Source: an uncultured Prevotella sp.
Lineage (GTDB): Bacteria > Bacteroidota > Bacteroidia > Bacteroidales > Bacteroidaceae
Length of the DNA: 64,000 nucleotides
Direction of reading: 5' to 3'
Assembly: GCA_937907705.1 (NCBI GenBank)
Contig: CALCVP010000012.1
Location: forward strand, 21,191 to 85,190
Each line of letters begins with the position of its first letter. The stretch's first letter is position 1. The notes beneath the pieces are model-generated. The model searched no databases and was not told the origin of the DNA. It was given only the letters and a program-made list of their open reading frames with translations. Shown here piece after piece: positions 9,794-20,000 of this stretch. Both the position numbers and the translations under genes were made by a program.

Positions 9794-10345
9794 TTAATTC
9801 CCAATAGTAAATTTTTCTGGATACTTTCCTTTGAAATTCTTATAATAATTTTTGATTTCTTGCATGTCTTTGTCTATATCGCCAGATGGCCATATGCATT
9901 TAGTACATTCAATAAGTTTTCTATCATAGTCGAGACCATAAAGTAGAATAGGAATTTTTGCGTTGAGTGCAATGTAATAAAATCCTTTTTTCCAATCGGG
10001 GTTTAATGAGCGAGTACCTTCTGGGGTAATGCATAACCTAAAGCAATCTGCTTGTTGAGCAATATGAGCTAATTGGTCAGTCATTTTTGTATGTTTGGAT
10101 CGAAATACAGGTATGCCTCCAATTTTTTTAAAGAAGATTCCTAATGGACCCCAAAACCATTCTTTTTTCATTAAGAAATTAATATGCAATCCTTCTGCTC
10201 GCATATACATTTGGCCAATGATAAAATCAAAATTACTGGTATGTGGGGCTAAACAGAGAATGTATTTTTTTGGATGTTCAATAGTTACCTTTTTGGTCCA
10301 TCCTCCTCGCTTGTAAAGTAAATATCTAAAAAAAAATTGTAGCAT
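9794..10345 (-). CDS. PlsC-like 1-acylglycerol-3-phosphate acyltransferase
   Basis: A 183-residue membrane-associated acyltransferase. It carries the family's catalytic APHTSNFDF (HxxxxD form, residues ~34-42) and substrate-binding TPEGTRS (~108-114). Proteins of this type move an acyl chain from acyl-ACP or acyl-CoA onto lysophosphatidic acid or related acceptors; the exact acceptor cannot be told here, and short Bacteroidetes members like this may act on other lipids. It is shorter than canonical PlsC (~240 residues), as is usual for this subgroup. First gene of the minus-strand run ending at 2709. Confidence 0.85.
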   Translation of the reverse strand: MLQFFFRYLLYKRGGWTKKVTIEHPKKYILCLAPHTSNFDFIIGQMYMRAEGLHINFLMKKEWFWGPLGIFFKKIGGIPVFRSKHTKMTDQLAHIAQQADCFRLCITPEGTRSLNPDWKKGFYYIALNAKIPILLYGLDYDRKLIECTKCIWPSGDIDKDMQEIKNYYKNFKGKYPEKFTIGN

Positions 10346-10391
10346 TATTTTTATTCGTCTCTTTATTGTGCAAACATTTTATTTCTTACAC

Positions 10392-10455
10392 TTTCAGACT
10401 GTATGCATCAGTTTTATGAATATTCACCTTATTTGCTGACACATGCAGTCTGAAA
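10392..10455. repeat. Long imperfect inverted repeat upstream of plsC-like gene
   Basis: Two 20-base arms (10392-10411 and 10436-10455) match at 17 of 20 positions when one is reverse-complemented, both reading TTTCAGACTG at the outer end; the spacer is 24 bases. Read on the minus strand two of the three mismatches become G-U pairs. It lies in the 240-base gap between the small conserved gene (10587) and plsC (10345), so it may be the terminator of the former or a leader structure of the latter; no long T-run follows. Confidence 0.6.
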
Positions 10456-10586
10456 ACAGCCTATAAGTTTATGTCTTACCTTATGTTATAAAACATTGGC
10501 TATCGGATTAATTCCGTTAGTTAGTATTTTATACTAATTATATGCGCAAATGAATGTTTATGCTAATCTGAAGAATTTATACTATT

Positions 10587-10856
10587 TTAGTTAAGGGCGA
10601 CAATATTGTCAATTATTTTACTTACTTCCTCATTAAAGTTCTTCTTAAGATCAAGAAAATAAAGCTTTGGCTTTATTCCTGGCTCTACATGTGAAATACG
10701 TTTTAAGAAACTATTGTGTGTAATAAGAATAGATGTCAGGATAGATTTCACGTTTTCTTCATCTTTTCCTTCATACAATGATGTAGCGATACATTCTGCA
10801 AATAGATCACTACAGATGTAGTTAATCATTTTTTTTAAATCTCTTTTATTAGCCAT
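10587..10856 (-). CDS. Small conserved hypothetical protein (89 aa)
   Basis: The likely protein starts at MANKRDLKKMINYIC (10856). The open frame extends further upstream to 10997, but a well-formed promoter lies at 10883-10914, inside that extension, so the longer start is unlikely. The 89-residue product is helical, soluble, without signal or membrane segment, and has a single pair of Cys residues near its start. I recall similar proteins in Bacteroidales genomes, but no function is known to me. It is divergent from pfp with a ~180-base shared upstream region. Confidence 0.72.
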   Translation of the reverse strand: MANKRDLKKMINYICSDLFAECIATSLYEGKDEENVKSILTSILITHNSFLKRISHVEPGIKPKLYFLDLKKNFNEEVSKIIDNIVALN

Positions 10857-10882
10857 GGTTAAAAATTGATATGTTTGTATTA

Positions 10883-10914
10883 CAAATGTATGAATAAAAA
10901 AAGTAATTGGCAAA
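10883..10914 (-). promoter_or_regulatory. Bacteroidetes promoter of the 89-aa gene
   Basis: On the minus strand a -33 TTTG (10911-10914) and a -7 TACATTTG (10883-10890) are separated by 20 bases, matching TTTG-N19-21-TAnnTTTG. Transcription would begin ~20 bases before the ATG at 10856, fixing that start. Confidence 0.7.
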
Positions 10915-10986
10915 TGTTTTTTAGAAAAAATAATAATTAAAGCTCCATTTTGTTTTGTTTCTTTTCTTCGGTTGGTAAGAAATTTG

Positions 10987-10994
10987 TAAATTTG
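10987..10994 (+). promoter_or_regulatory. Candidate -7 box of pfp
   Basis: TAAATTTG lies 45 bases before the pfp ATG and fits TAnnTTTG, but no good TTTG -33 box is visible at the right distance, so confidence is limited. Confidence 0.4.
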
Positions 10995-11038
10995 CATACC
11001 AAAATTACGGCATATTAATTATAAATTATCTAAGTCTT

Positions 11039-12682
11039 ATGAAAAAAAGTGCATTACAGGAAGCAAGAAACTCTTACATTCCTAAATTACCAAAAGCTTT
11101 GCAGGGCTCAGTAACAATAAAAGAAGGTGAACCGACACAAAGTGTTGATAATCAAGCTGAGATTAAAAAGCTCTTCCCTAATACTTATGGAATGCCTGTT
11201 GTAGAGTTTATTCCAAGCACAGAAGAAAATCACTATTCATTTAATGTAGGTGTAATTTTAAGTGGCGGGCAAGCTCCCGGTGGACACAATGTAATCACAG
11301 GTTTGTTTGATACCATTAAGAAGATGAATCCTGAAAATCGCCTTTTCGGATTTATCTTGGGTCCTTCAGGATTGGTAGAGCATAACTATATTGAAATCAC
11401 TTCTGAATTTATTGACGAATATCGTAATACTGGTGGTTTTGATATGATAGGCTCTGGTCGTACTAAACTTGAAAAAGAAGACCAATTCGAGAAAGGACTT
11501 GAAATTATACGTAAATTGAATATTAAAGCTATTGTTATCATTGGTGGTGATGACTCTAATACGAACGCATGTGTATTGGCTGAGTATTATGCAGCTAAGA
11601 AATATGGAGTTCAGGTAATAGGTTGTCCAAAGACTATTGATGGCGACTTGAAAAATTCTCAAATAGAAACATCTTTTGGTTTCGATACAGCCACCAAAAC
11701 TTATTCAGAGTTGATTGGCAATATTGAGAGAGACTGTAATTCAGCTCGTAAATATTGGCACTTTATAAAGTTAATGGGTCGTTCAGCAAGTCATATTGCT
11801 TTGGAATGTGCTCTTCAATGCCAGCCTAACGTATGCATCGTTTCAGAGGAAGTAAAGGCTAAAAAAATGACTTTAAATCAAATAGTAGACTATTTGTGTG
11901 AGGTTATTGCTGCACGAGCTGCTGAAGGAAATAATTTTGGTGTAATACTTATTCCTGAAGGTCTTATAGAGTTTATTCCTTCTATTGGTAGCTTGATTGA
12001 AGAACTGAATGATTTGTTGGCTTCTCATGGAGCAGATTACAAAGATCTTGATAAAGATGCTCAGCGTGAATATATCTTGAAACATTTAAGTGCTGAGAGC
12101 GCAAGTACGTTTGAAACCCTTCCTGATGGAGTGGCTCGCCAATTGTCTCTTGACCGTGATCCTCATGGAAATGTTCAAGTTTCACTTATCGAAACAGAAA
12201 AGCTACTTTCTGATATGTGCGAGGCTCGTCTTGCAAAATGGAAGAGTCAAGGCAAATATGTAGGGAAGTTTGCAGCATTGCACCACTTCTTTGGCTATGA
12301 GGGTCGTTGCGCAGCTCCTTCTAACTTTGATGCTGACTATTGCTATGCATTGGGCGCAAGTGCAGCTCATCTTATTGCTAACGGCAAGACAGGTTATATG
12401 GCTATTGTTCAAGATACAACTAAGCCTTCAAGCGATTGGAAAGCTGGCGGTGTACCAATTACAATGATGATGAATATGGAGCGTCGTAATGGCGAGATGA
12501 AACCTGTTATCCGCAAGGCTCTTGTAGAGTTGGAAGGTAACCCATTTAAGGAGTTTGCCAAGCATCGTGAAGAATGGGCAAAGAATACTTGCTTCGTTTA
12601 TCCTGGTCCAATACAGTATTGGGGACCAACAGAGGTCTGTGATACAACTACAAAGACATTGGCTTTAGAACAAACTAAGTAA
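11039..12682 (+). CDS. pfp: PPi-dependent 6-phosphofructokinase
   Basis: Reversible phosphorylation of fructose 6-phosphate using pyrophosphate in glycolysis/gluconeogenesis. The 547-residue length is that of the long clade (plant beta-subunit-like) PFP. Motifs: LSGGQAPGGHN (phosphate-binding loop, residues ~78-88), VIIGGDDSNTNA with the second Asp after GGD that marks PPi rather than ATP use (~174), and GCPKTIDGDLKN with the PPi-binding Lys and catalytic TIDGD (~200). Further family stretches: MGRSASHIALECA and FGYEGRCAAPSNFD. Stand-alone gene with its own hairpin terminator at 12703-12737. The assignment is secure. Confidence 0.96.
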   Translation: MKKSALQEARNSYIPKLPKALQGSVTIKEGEPTQSVDNQAEIKKLFPNTYGMPVVEFIPSTEENHYSFNVGVILSGGQAPGGHNVITGLFDTIKKMNPENRLFGFILGPSGLVEHNYIEITSEFIDEYRNTGGFDMIGSGRTKLEKEDQFEKGLEIIRKLNIKAIVIIGGDDSNTNACVLAEYYAAKKYGVQVIGCPKTIDGDLKNSQIETSFGFDTATKTYSELIGNIERDCNSARKYWHFIKLMGRSASHIALECALQCQPNVCIVSEEVKAKKMTLNQIVDYLCEVIAARAAEGNNFGVILIPEGLIEFIPSIGSLIEELNDLLASHGADYKDLDKDAQREYILKHLSAESASTFETLPDGVARQLSLDRDPHGNVQVSLIETEKLLSDMCEARLAKWKSQGKYVGKFAALHHFFGYEGRCAAPSNFDADYCYALGASAAHLIANGKTGYMAIVQDTTKPSSDWKAGGVPITMMMNMERRNGEMKPVIRKALVELEGNPFKEFAKHREEWAKNTCFVYPGPIQYWGPTEVCDTTTKTLALEQTK

Positions 12683-12702
12683 GATTATTTACTTTTATAG
12701 TA

Positions 12703-12737
12703 TTTAGGGCAGTTGCATTAAACTGCCCTAAATTTTT
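12703..12737 (+). terminator. Rho-independent terminator of pfp
   Basis: Perfect 12-base stem TTTAGGGCAGTT / AACTGCCCTAAA around a 6-base loop, followed by TTTTTA, 20 bases after the pfp stop. Confidence 0.9.
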
Positions 12738-12989
12738 ATGGTGTTTTGCGTATTCTTACTAATACTTATAAATTATAATAGCCCATTTGGCAATACCTTG
12801 TTATCTTTGAATTTAATTATTTGAACAGAAGCTGAACATAACATAGATAAGCGGTTAAAATACGAGTTTTGCAACTGTTACAATGATATGAATAGAAGGT
12901 TGCTTTGATAAGGTCAAAGCTTTTTCTTACAAAAAGAGTGAGAAATTGTTTAACTTATATGTTAGTTTCAACAGACCCTTGATTTATAT
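12738..12989 (+). promoter_or_regulatory. Leader region of GH25 gene with terminator-like hairpin
   Basis: A candidate -7 box TATCTTTG lies at 12802-12809 (no good -33). About 95 bases downstream, GCTTTGA (12902-12908) pairs with TCAAAGC (12914-12920) and is followed directly by TTTTTC, the form of a short intrinsic terminator. If transcription starts at the upstream box this would lie within the ~170-base leader and could attenuate the gene. Confidence 0.4.
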
Positions 12990-13850
12990 ATGGTTAAAGA
13001 TATCCATCATAATACGAATGAACCACAATATGTGGATAAAGATATTACTATGGCGAATACTAAATCCGCTTTATGGTTCAATTGGCGCAAGAAGCGTCAT
13101 AGATGGATATTGTGGTTAGGTGGGCTATCTGTAATAACGGTTTATATATGGCTTTTCTACTATATTTTTGTGGGGCCTTTTGGCTTTCGTTGGCGTGCGC
13201 TATATGGCGACCCTAAGTATCCAGAAGGCTATGAAATACGTGGAATAGATATCAGCCATTATCAAGGTAGCATAGATTGGGACATGCTTAGAAATGCAAT
13301 GATAGAGCGTTGTCCTATTCGGTTTATCCTTATTAAGGCCACAGAAGGAAACAGCTCTGTTGACGAAAACTTTGATGATAATTTCGACCAGGCTCGAGAA
13401 TATGGCTTTATTAGGGGAGCATATCATTTTTGGAGTAATAAATCATCAGCTCGTGAACAAGCTTATTTCTTTTTGGATAGAGTTCATTTAGAAGACGGCG
13501 ATCTTCCTCCTGTTCTGGATGTAGAACATAAGCCTAAGACAATGTCTACTGAGGATTTTCAACGTGAAGTATTGACTTGGCTTCACATTGTTGAAGATCG
13601 TTATCATGTAAAACCAATTATTTATACCTATTATAAATTCAAAATGAATTATCTTAATGGGACTGTGTTTGATGATTATCCTTATTGGATAGCTCATTAT
13701 TATGTAGATACGATAGAATACAAAGGGGCTTGGCGTTTTTGGCAGCATACAGATGCAGGAAAATTACCGGGTATTAAAGGGTATGTTGACTTTAATATTT
13801 ATAATGGCAGTTATTATGACTTGAAGAAATTTACAATAGGGAATGATTGA
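12990..13850 (+). CDS. Membrane-anchored GH25 lysozyme-like muramidase
   Basis: Predicted peptidoglycan hydrolase (N-acetylmuramidase). After a basic amino-terminal segment there is one membrane helix (residues ~39-60, WILWLGGLSVITVYIWLF), then a GH25 barrel: RGIDISHYQGSIDW (~85), ILIKATEG with the conserved Glu (~116), GAYHFW, PPVLDVE (acidic catalytic pair, ~170) and the closing FWQHTDAGKLPG / VDFNIYNG. Thus it is probably inner-membrane anchored with the catalytic domain in the periplasm. A second possible start is the ATG at 13050 (MANTKSALWF), closer to the length of relatives. Single gene with its own leader. Confidence 0.9.
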   Translation: MVKDIHHNTNEPQYVDKDITMANTKSALWFNWRKKRHRWILWLGGLSVITVYIWLFYYIFVGPFGFRWRALYGDPKYPEGYEIRGIDISHYQGSIDWDMLRNAMIERCPIRFILIKATEGNSSVDENFDDNFDQAREYGFIRGAYHFWSNKSSAREQAYFFLDRVHLEDGDLPPVLDVEHKPKTMSTEDFQREVLTWLHIVEDRYHVKPIIYTYYKFKMNYLNGTVFDDYPYWIAHYYVDTIEYKGAWRFWQHTDAGKLPGIKGYVDFNIYNGSYYDLKKFTIGND

Positions 13851-14268
13851 AAAAATCTTTTCATGTGTAAAATGTTTAGGTACTTGGCAAAACAAAGCCC
13901 AAATTGATATCATCCTTATCTATATTTCTAAAAAGTCTTTCTATTTTTGAAAGGCATTTGAACGGCATTCGAAGACCGTTCAAATGTTACAGATTTTTCA
14001 TTTAGCTAAAATAGAGACAGCCCGCAATGACTTGTATTTGTTTTTGGTTTTTATGTGTGAAATGTTTAGTGCGTTTTGCTTTTTCTGAAATTCGAATATA
14101 TTATTTTGTTGGTTTTCGACAACATAAGTGTCTTTAAAATTGCTTCATTATGGGTACAAAAAACTGCACAGACCTGTATAGCATAGGCTTTGTGCAGTTT
14201 GTACTTCCAAGAAAAACAAGAAGCTGTTCGTTGTTATCTTTTTAGATACCTTCTTTTTAAAGTTGAAT
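13851..14268. other. Intergenic region with two inverted repeats between convergent genes
   Basis: No gene is visible. It holds a perfect 11-base inverted repeat CATTTGAACGG / CCGTTCAAATG (13955-13965 and 13976-13986, 10-base loop) and a perfect 10-base repeat AAACTGCACA / TGTGCAGTTT (14161-14170 and 14191-14200, 20-base spacer with a smaller CCT/AGG pair inside). These lie between the convergent GH25 and EEP genes and probably act as terminators, although neither is followed by a strong T-run on the plus strand. Confidence 0.55.
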
Positions 14269-15123
14269 TTAAAAATCGGCTTTAATCATTACAGGGAAAT
14301 GGTCGGATGGGTATCGGCCGTCTTTCATGTCGTTGAGTACACCGTACTTTTCCACCTTGATGTCTCGTGTGATGAAAATATGGTCGATGCGACTTTTCAT
14401 TTCAGATGTATGGTCGAAGCCGTTGTAGGTGCCAATAGTTCCATAGGCAGGTTGCCTCGTTTCGTGATAAGCATCCTTGAGAAGACCGTCTTTCAGAAGT
14501 ACTTGTATTGGTTCATCCTCCTCAACGGCATTAAAATCACCCGTAACAAATACAGGATATTTGCCATCAGTTATTTTCTTTATATTTTTAAGCAGCAGCA
14601 GCGATGAGTTACGTCGTGCAGCTACTCCCTTGTGATCGAAATGTGAATTGAATACAAAGAATACCTTTCCACTTTGCTTGTCGCGGAATTTGCCCCATGT
14701 GCAAATGCGGTTGCATACAGCATCCCAGCCGAGTCCAGGCTTGTCTGGAGTTTCGGAAAACCAAAAATCACCGTGGTCAAGAACAACGAAGCGTTTCTTC
14801 TTGTAGAATATAGCAGAATGTTCGCCTCCATCTTTTCCATCGTCTCGTCCACGTCCGAAGTATGTATATTCATTAAGTTCGCCAATACCATCGAGCATGT
14901 GCTTGAAGCCTTCTTGCGTTCCCATGATATCGAAATCATAGAATCTTACCAAGTCTTTTACCATTTCTTTTCTGTTAGGCCATGCGTTCTTCCCGTCATT
15001 TGGTGTGTCCAGACGCAAGTTGAACGTAGCCACGTTTAAGGTGCATTTTCCGGTGTTCTTCTGTGCTGTCATAGCGGTGCATACGAGCAACAGTGCAAAC
15101 AGTAATGTCGTGAATTTTTTCAT
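14269..15123 (-). CDS. Secreted endonuclease/exonuclease/phosphatase-fold (EEP) hydrolase
   Basis: A 284-residue protein with a signal peptide (MKKFTTLLFALLLVCTAMTAQ) and an EEP/DNase I-like fold: LNVATFNLRLD (metal-binding Asn, ~29-39), DIMGTQEGF (catalytic Glu, ~71), FNSHFDHKG (~158), VTGDFNA (Asp-Asn pair, ~193) and the closing PSDHFPVMI. EEP enzymes cleave phosphodiesters (nucleic acids, sphingomyelin, inositides). Secreted members in Bacteroidetes often sit in glycan loci and their substrate is unproven. It is 92 bases downstream of susD on the same strand and probably co-transcribed. Confidence 0.88.
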   Translation of the reverse strand: MKKFTTLLFALLLVCTAMTAQKNTGKCTLNVATFNLRLDTPNDGKNAWPNRKEMVKDLVRFYDFDIMGTQEGFKHMLDGIGELNEYTYFGRGRDDGKDGGEHSAIFYKKKRFVVLDHGDFWFSETPDKPGLGWDAVCNRICTWGKFRDKQSGKVFFVFNSHFDHKGVAARRNSSLLLLKNIKKITDGKYPVFVTGDFNAVEEDEPIQVLLKDGLLKDAYHETRQPAYGTIGTYNGFDHTSEMKSRIDHIFITRDIKVEKYGVLNDMKDGRYPSDHFPVMIKADF

Positions 15124-15214
15124 CGTTTTATTATCTTATTTGGTTCTAATTAATAATCTCTTTTTGCCGAAACAGAATGTTGGACATAGCAAAAACATTT
15201 AGCTTCAGTGCGTT

Positions 15215-16978
15215 TTACCATCCAGGGTTTTGTTTCAGATTTTTGTTGTGAAGAATGGCTGTTGCAGGAATGGGGTAGTAGTACTGTCTTCCATCATCAT
15301 ACCAGGTACGTGGGTCTGCATCTGACCATGTGAGATTTCCAGAATTTTCACCTGTCAGTCCCATCATCGATTTTCCACCCACAGCCACAGGTGTGCATGT
15401 AGATGGGATATCAGTAGGTTTCTGTGTGCCATCCTTATAGAATATAACATCGGTAGTGCCGTCGTGGTCAAGATCCATTTGCACGTTTAGTTTAGGCACA
15501 TACATGCCAATCCACCGTGTCTCCATGAGCTTTCCTTCTTTCCAGCGTTTGAGATCGTTGAATCTGAAACCTTCAAGAGCAAGTTCAATACTGCGTTCTC
15601 GTCTTATTTCAAGTATGACAGGGTCATTGATGTCTTTGTAGAAGTTTTCTTTGAGATATGTATCTATTTGTGTGGGCTTATGGTCTATTCCGCCAGTAAT
15701 ACCAGCACGTGCTCTCAAGGCACCTATTGTGTTTTTCCAGTCATTGTCTGTCAATGTTCCGAGTTCGGCTTTGGCTTCAGCATAGTTGAGCAATACCTCA
15801 GCATAGCGAAATAACGGTATTGCATTGGTATTCAGTTGTCCGCCATCGTATTTAGAGTCGTCAAGTGTGTATTTTATTGGTTGGTACCCAGTAAGTGAAT
15901 AACCATTGAAGTTTGGTGGTGCCGGCATGCCGTCGCGTTTATAGCCTGGTGTGCGTATAGTCTGTTCAAGACGCTTGTCGCGATTTTGGCATTCATCGTA
16001 AAAATCCATGGCTTCATACCCTGGACGTGATGTGAACGGTGTGCCGTCAGCGTTGAGGAAAGTGTTGATAAATGTCCGTGTCATGCTGAAGCGCGGTCCA
16101 TATGTACCAGATGTCCACCACCAGTTGGCACTTCCAAGTACTGCCTGACTTTCATCGCAGCAACTTGCAAGCATCACCTCCTGCGTTACAGGCTTGTCGC
16201 TTGTAAAGAGTGTGCGCATAGAACGGTCTGTACCTCCACCCGTATACAGAGAATATCCTGACTCGTCCATCACTGTCTTGGCAGCAGCGGCGGCCTCTTC
16301 ATACCATTTGTTGGCGGTAGACTGCAATCCAAGTTCAGTGTGGTATTTTCGAAATGAAGCTTCATACAGGCAGATGCGTGATTTCAGTGCATATGCCACC
16401 CATTTTGTTACCATTGATCCTGTGGCATCCTCAGTGCGTGATATATTATCACATGCAAAGTTGATATCATCGAGCACATGGTTCATCACGGTTGTGCGCG
16501 AGTCTCTTGGATTATAAAGTTCATCGTCCGTGTTTTTCAGTACATGGTCTACCCATGGCACATCACCGAACCGCTCCACTTTGCCCAAATAGAAATATGC
16601 ACGGAAGAAACGTGCTATGCCAATATAGTTGTTGCGCACTTTTTCGCTTATGCGGTCGCTTGTGCAATTGTCTATAAAGTAGTTGATATTGCGCAGGTCA
16701 GACCAGCTCCATCCGCTACTTGTTTCGGCAGAGTAGGCCCCATCGCGCAAAAAAGAGTTGACGCTTGTTACTGCTCCGTAATCGCACATTTCGTCTTGGC
16801 TATATCCATTGGTAACTGACGGAAGCATGTTGTAAAACGAATAAGCGTATGTCTCCAGTCCGCTTTCATTGGTGAATATGGCGTTCTTGTCGGCAGACGC
16901 TTCTGGTGCTTCATCAAGCGAGCATGAAGCCAAACATACGGTTGCTGCCATTAGCGATAATATCTTGATTGTATTCAT
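15215..16978 (-). CDS. susD: SusD/RagB-family surface glycan-binding lipoprotein
   Basis: A 587-residue lipoprotein with lipobox CLASC (acylated Cys19). It has SusD-family features: the early NYFIDNC / RFFRAYFYLGKVERFGDVPW helical core (~98-145), TPR-like helices, a variable binding insertion, and the late RSIELALEGFRFNDLKRW stretch followed by a carboxy-terminal YPIPATAILHN segment. It forms the lid on the paired SusC transporter and binds ligand at the cell surface. The ligand cannot be deduced. It lies 50 bases after susC and before the EEP gene, so the three probably form one transcript. Confidence 0.96.
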   Translation of the reverse strand: MNTIKILSLMAATVCLASCSLDEAPEASADKNAIFTNESGLETYAYSFYNMLPSVTNGYSQDEMCDYGAVTSVNSFLRDGAYSAETSSGWSWSDLRNINYFIDNCTSDRISEKVRNNYIGIARFFRAYFYLGKVERFGDVPWVDHVLKNTDDELYNPRDSRTTVMNHVLDDINFACDNISRTEDATGSMVTKWVAYALKSRICLYEASFRKYHTELGLQSTANKWYEEAAAAAKTVMDESGYSLYTGGGTDRSMRTLFTSDKPVTQEVMLASCCDESQAVLGSANWWWTSGTYGPRFSMTRTFINTFLNADGTPFTSRPGYEAMDFYDECQNRDKRLEQTIRTPGYKRDGMPAPPNFNGYSLTGYQPIKYTLDDSKYDGGQLNTNAIPLFRYAEVLLNYAEAKAELGTLTDNDWKNTIGALRARAGITGGIDHKPTQIDTYLKENFYKDINDPVILEIRRERSIELALEGFRFNDLKRWKEGKLMETRWIGMYVPKLNVQMDLDHDGTTDVIFYKDGTQKPTDIPSTCTPVAVGGKSMMGLTGENSGNLTWSDADPRTWYDDGRQYYYPIPATAILHNKNLKQNPGW

Positions 16979-17028
16979 TATTGTATCCTTTTATGTCTTT
17001 TTGTCATTATTTTTCTTGTAGTGTAATT

Positions 17029-20000
17029 TTAGAATGAAATCGACAAGCCAAGCGTGATGCTCTTCATCTGCGGATAGCTGTTGCCATCACCGGAATTTCC
17101 ATTGGTAAGGTCGCGGTCAGAACCGTTGATGTTGGTTACGTCAAGGTCGCGTGTGTGTTTGTAGAGTGGCGACCAGCACCATAGATTTTCAGCAGACACG
17201 TAGATGCGGGCACTTTGCATGGCCAGACGATGAATCCATGTTTGGGGAAGATTATAGCCAATTTGAAGATTCTTGAGTCTGATGTATGCCACGTTTTGCA
17301 GGTAGCGTGTCTGTGGCGTTTCCTTCAGCGAATTATTGTATCCGCAGTAGCGTGGCAGATAGGCGTTGGGGGTATCTTCTGTCCAGTAATTGCCTTCGTG
17401 CCATTTCGGCATGTTGTTGTATGGGCGGTTGTATTGCCCCCAGAATATACATTCTGAACTGGGATACCAGTCTTGCTTGCCTACGCCTTGAAAAAAAGCA
17501 GAGACAAAGAAATTGTTCCAGTCAGCACTCAAGTTTACACTGTATGTATAGCGTGGCAGACTGTTTCCTATCACTTTTTTGTCGCCATGGTCAGCGAGCG
17601 TGTTCTTTCCATAGTCGATGATATGGTTGTCATCGAGGTCTTTGAATTTTACGTCTCCCGGATACCATTTCTTGTTGGATGACTTGAAGAGCTTTTGAGA
17701 GGCGTGGCTGTCAATATCAGCTTGGTCGCGGAACAAGCCTTCAGTTACATATCCCCAAATTTCTCCTACTGTCATTCCCTCATAATAGTCGCTGAGGCTT
17801 TTGGTGGAGTTGTTATAGCGGTCTATTTTTGAGTAATAGTCGGCGAGTGTGCCCTTTACTTCATAGCTGAAAGGCTTTCCTGCAAGCTGAAATTGGTCTT
17901 TCCATGTAAGGCTTATTTCCCAACCGTATGTACTCATATCGGCATAGTTGCCTTTAGGTGAGCTGGCACCGAATATTTCAGGTAGCGTCAGTCCTACGGT
18001 GTACATGTTTTTGGTCTTGCGAACATAGTAGTCGCCTGTGAAAGAGAGACGATTGCTCAGCATAGAGAAATCGAGTCCGAAGTCAGCCGTTGTTGCCGTT
18101 TCCCAGGTAAGTCCGTCAGGAATGGGTTCAGGCGCTGTTACATATTTGTGCTTTCCTCCGTTGATGATGCGTCCAGAAGTGTAGATGCTCATCAGTTCAA
18201 GATAGCTGTAAGGCGACACATTTCCGTTGCCGAGCGAACCATACGAGGCGCGCAGCTTTATTTCAGGAAACAAGTCGCGGCTCACTTTCCAAAATGGCTC
18301 TTCTGTGATGCGCCATCCAGCCGACACGGAAGGGAAGAAAGCCCACTGTTGGTTGCTGGGGAATTTGGAAGAACCGTCATAGCGTCCATTTGTTTCAATG
18401 AGGTAGCGGTTGCGATAAGAATAATTCAAGCGGTAGAATCCGCCGGCAACACGCCATTTGCTGTATCCGCCAGACGTGGTAATGGCATCGCCGAGAGCCA
18501 TGTTGATATTGTTGGCATCGGGCGAGAGAAGTCCGTTACGTGTAGTATTGATACCTTTGTAGGTAGACTGCTCATAGTTGTAGCCCACCATAGCCTTGAA
18601 ATAATGGGCATCGGCAAAGGTCTGCTCATAGTCAGCGTAAATATTTGTGGCAAGATATTTCGTAACCTTTGATGTCTCACTCAAGTCATTGTATTGCTGG
18701 CTCAATAGTAAGGTCTCTCCCTTCACCTTGCTGTATGGTACAGGAACACGGCGTTGCGTCTGCATATTGTCAGTGTTACGGAATGTGAAATCACCCTTCA
18801 CATGCAGGCGATTGTCGAGAAATGATGCCGTCATGCCGATCGTGTTGGACAGCACACGGTCGTCTGTATCTATACCGTTCTTTTCATATATAAAGTCGCC
18901 CACGGTATAGGCAGCTGAATAGGTAAGTGTGCCGTCAGGGTTGAATATGGGTTCCGTAGGGTGTCCCTCATCGGAAATGTTGCGCCAGATGGAGCCACCC
19001 TCACCCACATTCATGGGATTGTGATACTTCATGCTGCTGAACTCGGTGTTGTTGTCGATCTTGAGCCAATCGAACACCTGTATAGAACCCTTGGCTCTGA
19101 AATTGAGCATGTCGTATTTGTCTGTGTTATAGCGGAACAGACCGTCATATCCATAATATCTTCCAGATAAATAATAGTTCAACTTTCCGCTATTTCCTGA
19201 AACTGCAAGATTGTGGTTCTGTGCAAACGTGGACTTCTTGTAGAGTGCATCATACCAGTCTGTGTTTCCAAAATACACATATTTCCCATTGGCATCCACA
19301 GTAGTCTCTTCGGTGATACCTTGTTCTTTTCGTTTCTTGAACTCATCAAGCCATGCAGACGAAAATTCCTGAGTCTTGTTGATGTTTTTCGGGTCAACCG
19401 AATAGTCATTATAAGCATGATATGCCTCATAAAAATGAGAGGCATATTCGTATCCGTCGGTTACAAAATCAGGTACCGTTACCGGCTTTTCTACAGAGAA
19501 ACTTCCTGAATAGGTTACAGACGTATGTTCTTTCTTTGGATTCTTTGTCGTAATCAGTACTACACCGAAAGTTCCGCGTGCACCATATATGGCAGCAGAT
19601 GCAGCATCTTTCAGTACAGACACGCTTGCAATGTCATCAGGGTTAAGCATGGAAGGATCACCTTCCACACCATCTATGAGTACAAGTGCGCTTCCACCCT
19701 GTCCGATAGATGTTGTTCCACGCACGTTATAGCTTGCTGTGCGTGTAGGCTTCCCATCGGTCAATGTAATATTGAGATTAGGCACAGTGCCTTGCAATGC
19801 TTGTGTTACATTTGCTACGGAGCGGTTTTCAAACACCTCTGAGCCTACTTGGTCTACAGCTCCTGTCAAGTTGGCTTTTTTCTGTGTGCCATAGCCTACA
19901 ACAACCACTTCATTGAGAGTCTTGTTGTCTTCTTGAAGGACAATGTTCATTGTCGTGCTGCTTACATTGACAAGCTGCTTTGCAAATCCAATGTATGACA

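Noticed and set aside
14674..15039. 121-codon plus-strand frame
   Set aside because: Lies antisense within the EEP hydrolase gene, which has clear family motifs.
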